DNA from: Acidobacteriota bacterium
Lineage (GTDB): Bacteria; Acidobacteriota; Terriglobia; Terriglobales; SCQP01
Reading direction: 5' to 3'
DNA length: 64,000 bases
Assembly: GCA_021789895.1 (NCBI GenBank)
Contig: JAJYIU010000007.1
Location: forward strand, 62,001-126,000
Below, piece by piece: positions 62,420-64,000 of the stretch. The position numbers and the translations under genes were made by a program. Every line of letters begins with the position of its first letter. The stretch's first letter is position 1. The notes beneath the pieces are model-generated. The model was not told the origin of the DNA and searched no databases. It saw only the letters and a program-made list of their open reading frames with translations.

Positions 62420-64000
62420 CCCCCCGAGCCACAGGTTGGCTGCCGCGATGGGGCGAGCGCCTGCTGGCCGGGCTGCTGGTCTGCCTGCCGGCAGCCGCCT
62501 TCGCCGCGCCCCATCCGCCCGACTGGCTGAAGCCGTTTCTGAAATTTCAGTTATCGCCCTCGATCCAACTGGCCGCGCTGCCGGGGACGCCGCCCGCCAT
62601 GCGCGTTAAACTTTTGCGCCGGCAGCAGCTCGAGCAACAATTGCTCCGCCGCCATCCGCGCGGCGTGCTGCTGCTGCGCGAAACCCGGCTGCGGGTCCAC
62701 GGCAACGGGCAGATCACCGGCCGCTATCGCCTGGTGTACCGCATCCTGCGCCCGCAGGGCAGCGATCTGGCCAGCTTCTCGGTTTATGATTCGCCCACCT
62801 GGCGGGTCAAGCGCTTTCGCGCCTGGGAGGTGCCGCGCCAGGGCGACCCGGTGCGGCAACGCCGCAAAGACGCGATGGCGGTGAATCCCTACATCGGCTT
62901 TCCCGGCTACAGCGACAGCCTGACCTTGACCCAGCAACTGCCCACACCCCAGCCCGGCACGGTCATTGCCTACGACATACGCGACCGCGAGCAGCCGCAA
63001 ATCCTCGAACACGAATGGAGCTTCCAGCAGGACGTCCCGGTGCTCGAAGACCGTCTGATCGTGCGGCTGCCGAAAGGTTGGGAATACAAAGCGGCATGGC
63101 GCAACTGGCCCGCTACGGCTCCGGCCACCGCGGGCGCGGGCGGCTACCTGGAGTGGGATCTGCGGCGCGTTCCGGCGGTGCAATTGGAGCCGCGCATGCC
63201 GCCCGCTGCAGCCGTCGCCGGCAGCCTGACCCTGACCTTCCTCCCGCCGCAGCCGCTGCGGGCGTTGACCTTGTCCCCGGTCAACTGGCGCGCGGTCGGC
63301 CAATGGTACGGTCAACTCACCGCCGGGCTGGCCGTGCCCACGCCCGCCATCCAGGCCAAAGCCGCGGCGCTGGCGCAGGACCAGGCCAGCCTCCCGGCCA
63401 AGGCCCGGGCGGTGGCGGAATTTGTGCAGCACCAGATCCGCTATGTCTCGATTGATCTCAGCAAGTCCGGCGGCTACCGCCCCCATTCGGCGGGCGAGGT
63501 ATACAGCAATTCGTATGGCGATTGCAAAGACAAGGCCACGCTGTTGATCGCGATGCTGCAGACGCTGGGCCTGCGCGCGCATTACGTGCTGCTCAACCAC
63601 CGGCGCGGCAATGTGGATGCCACCGCATCCAGCATCGGCGACGTGGACCACGCCATCGTGGCCATTGACTGGCCCGCCGGGCTGAGCACGGACGGCTTGT
63701 ATGCCCTGCACGACTATCCCGGGCTGGGGCGGCTGCTGTTTTTCGATCCCACCTACGACGACACGCCCTGGGGTTGGCTGCCGGCCGAAGAACAGGGCGG
63801 ACAGGCGCTGGTCGCCGGCGTGGCCGCCGGCGGCGACCGGGTGCGCCTGCCGGTGCTCGGCGCCGCGCTCAACCACCGGCTGCGGGCGGGCAGCCTGGTG
63901 ATGCAGAGCGACGGCTCGCTGCGCGGGCGCATGCGAGAAATCTGCAGCGGCAGCTTCGCCAACCGCGGCATCGAGCTGATGCACATGCTGCCGGAACGGC
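62416..64000 (+). CDS. exported DUF3857/transglutaminase protein, 3'-truncated by window edge
   Basis: The frame opens at an ATG overlapping the previous stop and runs to the window end (at least 528 residues). It has a signal peptide (about 1-31, ending A-A-F-A-A-P), a DUF3857 domain (about 75-240) and a transglutaminase core. The triad is intact: Cys370 in S-Y-G-D-C-K-D-K-A, His412 in V-D-H-A-I-V and Asp444 in F-F-D-P-T. DUF3857/transglutaminase proteins occur in pairs in Acidobacteriota and Bacteroidota; their substrates are not known. Here the active copy follows a dead copy, which suggests a heteromeric pair. Confidence 0.86.
   Translation, partial: MTPRATGWLPRWGERLLAGLLVCLPAAAFAAPHPPDWLKPFLKFQLSPSIQLAALPGTPPAMRVKLLRRQQLEQQLLRRHPRGVLLLRETRLRVHGNGQITGRYRLVYRILRPQGSDLASFSVYDSPTWRVKRFRAWEVPRQGDPVRQRRKDAMAVNPYIGFPGYSDSLTLTQQLPTPQPGTVIAYDIRDREQPQILEHEWSFQQDVPVLEDRLIVRLPKGWEYKAAWRNWPATAPATAGAGGYLEWDLRRVPAVQLEPRMPPAAAVAGSLTLTFLPPQPLRALTLSPVNWRAVGQWYGQLTAGLAVPTPAIQAKAAALAQDQASLPAKARAVAEFVQHQIRYVSIDLSKSGGYRPHSAGEVYSNSYGDCKDKATLLIAMLQTLGLRAHYVLLNHRRGNVDATASSIGDVDHAIVAIDWPAGLSTDGLYALHDYPGLGRLLFFDPTYDDTPWGWLPAEEQGGQALVAGVAAGGDRVRLPVLGAALNHRLRAGSLVMQSDGSLRGRMREICSGSFANRGIELMHMLPER

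Overview
The window is gene-dense, high-GC bacterial chromosome with no tRNA, rRNA, insertion sequence, phage gene or CRISPR array that I can see. The gene mix suggests an Acidobacteriota member (soil, Terriglobia/Solibacter-like): a GH35-type galactosidase, secreted CE1-like esterases, BON-domain proteins, a DUF2339 protein, paired DUF3857 transglutaminase proteins, PyrR with PyrB and PyrC, a two-domain ThyX-like protein, and a decaheme cytochrome next to an outer-membrane porin. The phylum is inferred from gene content only.

Layout. 1-2.9 kb: 3' part of a GH35 glycosidase, ribokinase and an orphan gene, followed by a 376-bp AT-rich island with short direct and inverted repeats. 3.2-8.8 kb: hydrolase, MerR/TipA regulator with a textbook MerR operator, secreted esterase, lipoprotein cyclophilin, and a secreted protein with five exact 42-residue repeats followed by TPRs. 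8.9-17.9 kb: a long minus-strand block (GT-C enzyme, Maf, coiled-coil protein, membrane protein, uvrA, CPBP protease, pyrE, mtnA, monoheme cytochrome). 18-26.9 kb: processive GT2, TonB, pyrR-pyrB-pyrC, tandem ThyX-like protein, rsmB. 27-34.3 kb: four-BON Q/S-rich secreted protein, GGDEF/HD-GYP signalling protein, MurJ. 34.3-47.5 kb: secreted proteins and hydrolases, a MacB-like ABC pair, DUF2339 protein, glycosyltransferases, and two tandem small secreted paralogues that share an almost identical upstream and signal-peptide segment. 48.2-52.3 kb: a decaheme c-type cytochrome, an 835-residue outer-membrane beta-barrel and a monoheme cytochrome. 52.5-64 kb: mfd, MBL-fold hydrolase, membrane and zinc-ribbon proteins, a small BON protein, fatty-acid desaturase, and a DUF3857 pair running off the right edge.

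How the genes fit together. Pyrimidine synthesis is split between a pyrR-pyrB-pyrC operon and pyrE in another operon. DNA repair is represented by uvrA and mfd. Envelope work includes MurJ, several glycosyltransferases, TonB, the ABC exporter and secreted hydrolases. The most striking unit is at 48.2-52.3 kb: a periplasmic decaheme MtrA/PioA/DmsE-like protein, a porin of MtrB/PioB type and a periplasmic monoheme cytochrome could together carry electrons across the outer membrane. No MtrC-type surface cytochrome and no dmsA-type reductase is encoded nearby, so the direction and the external partner remain open.
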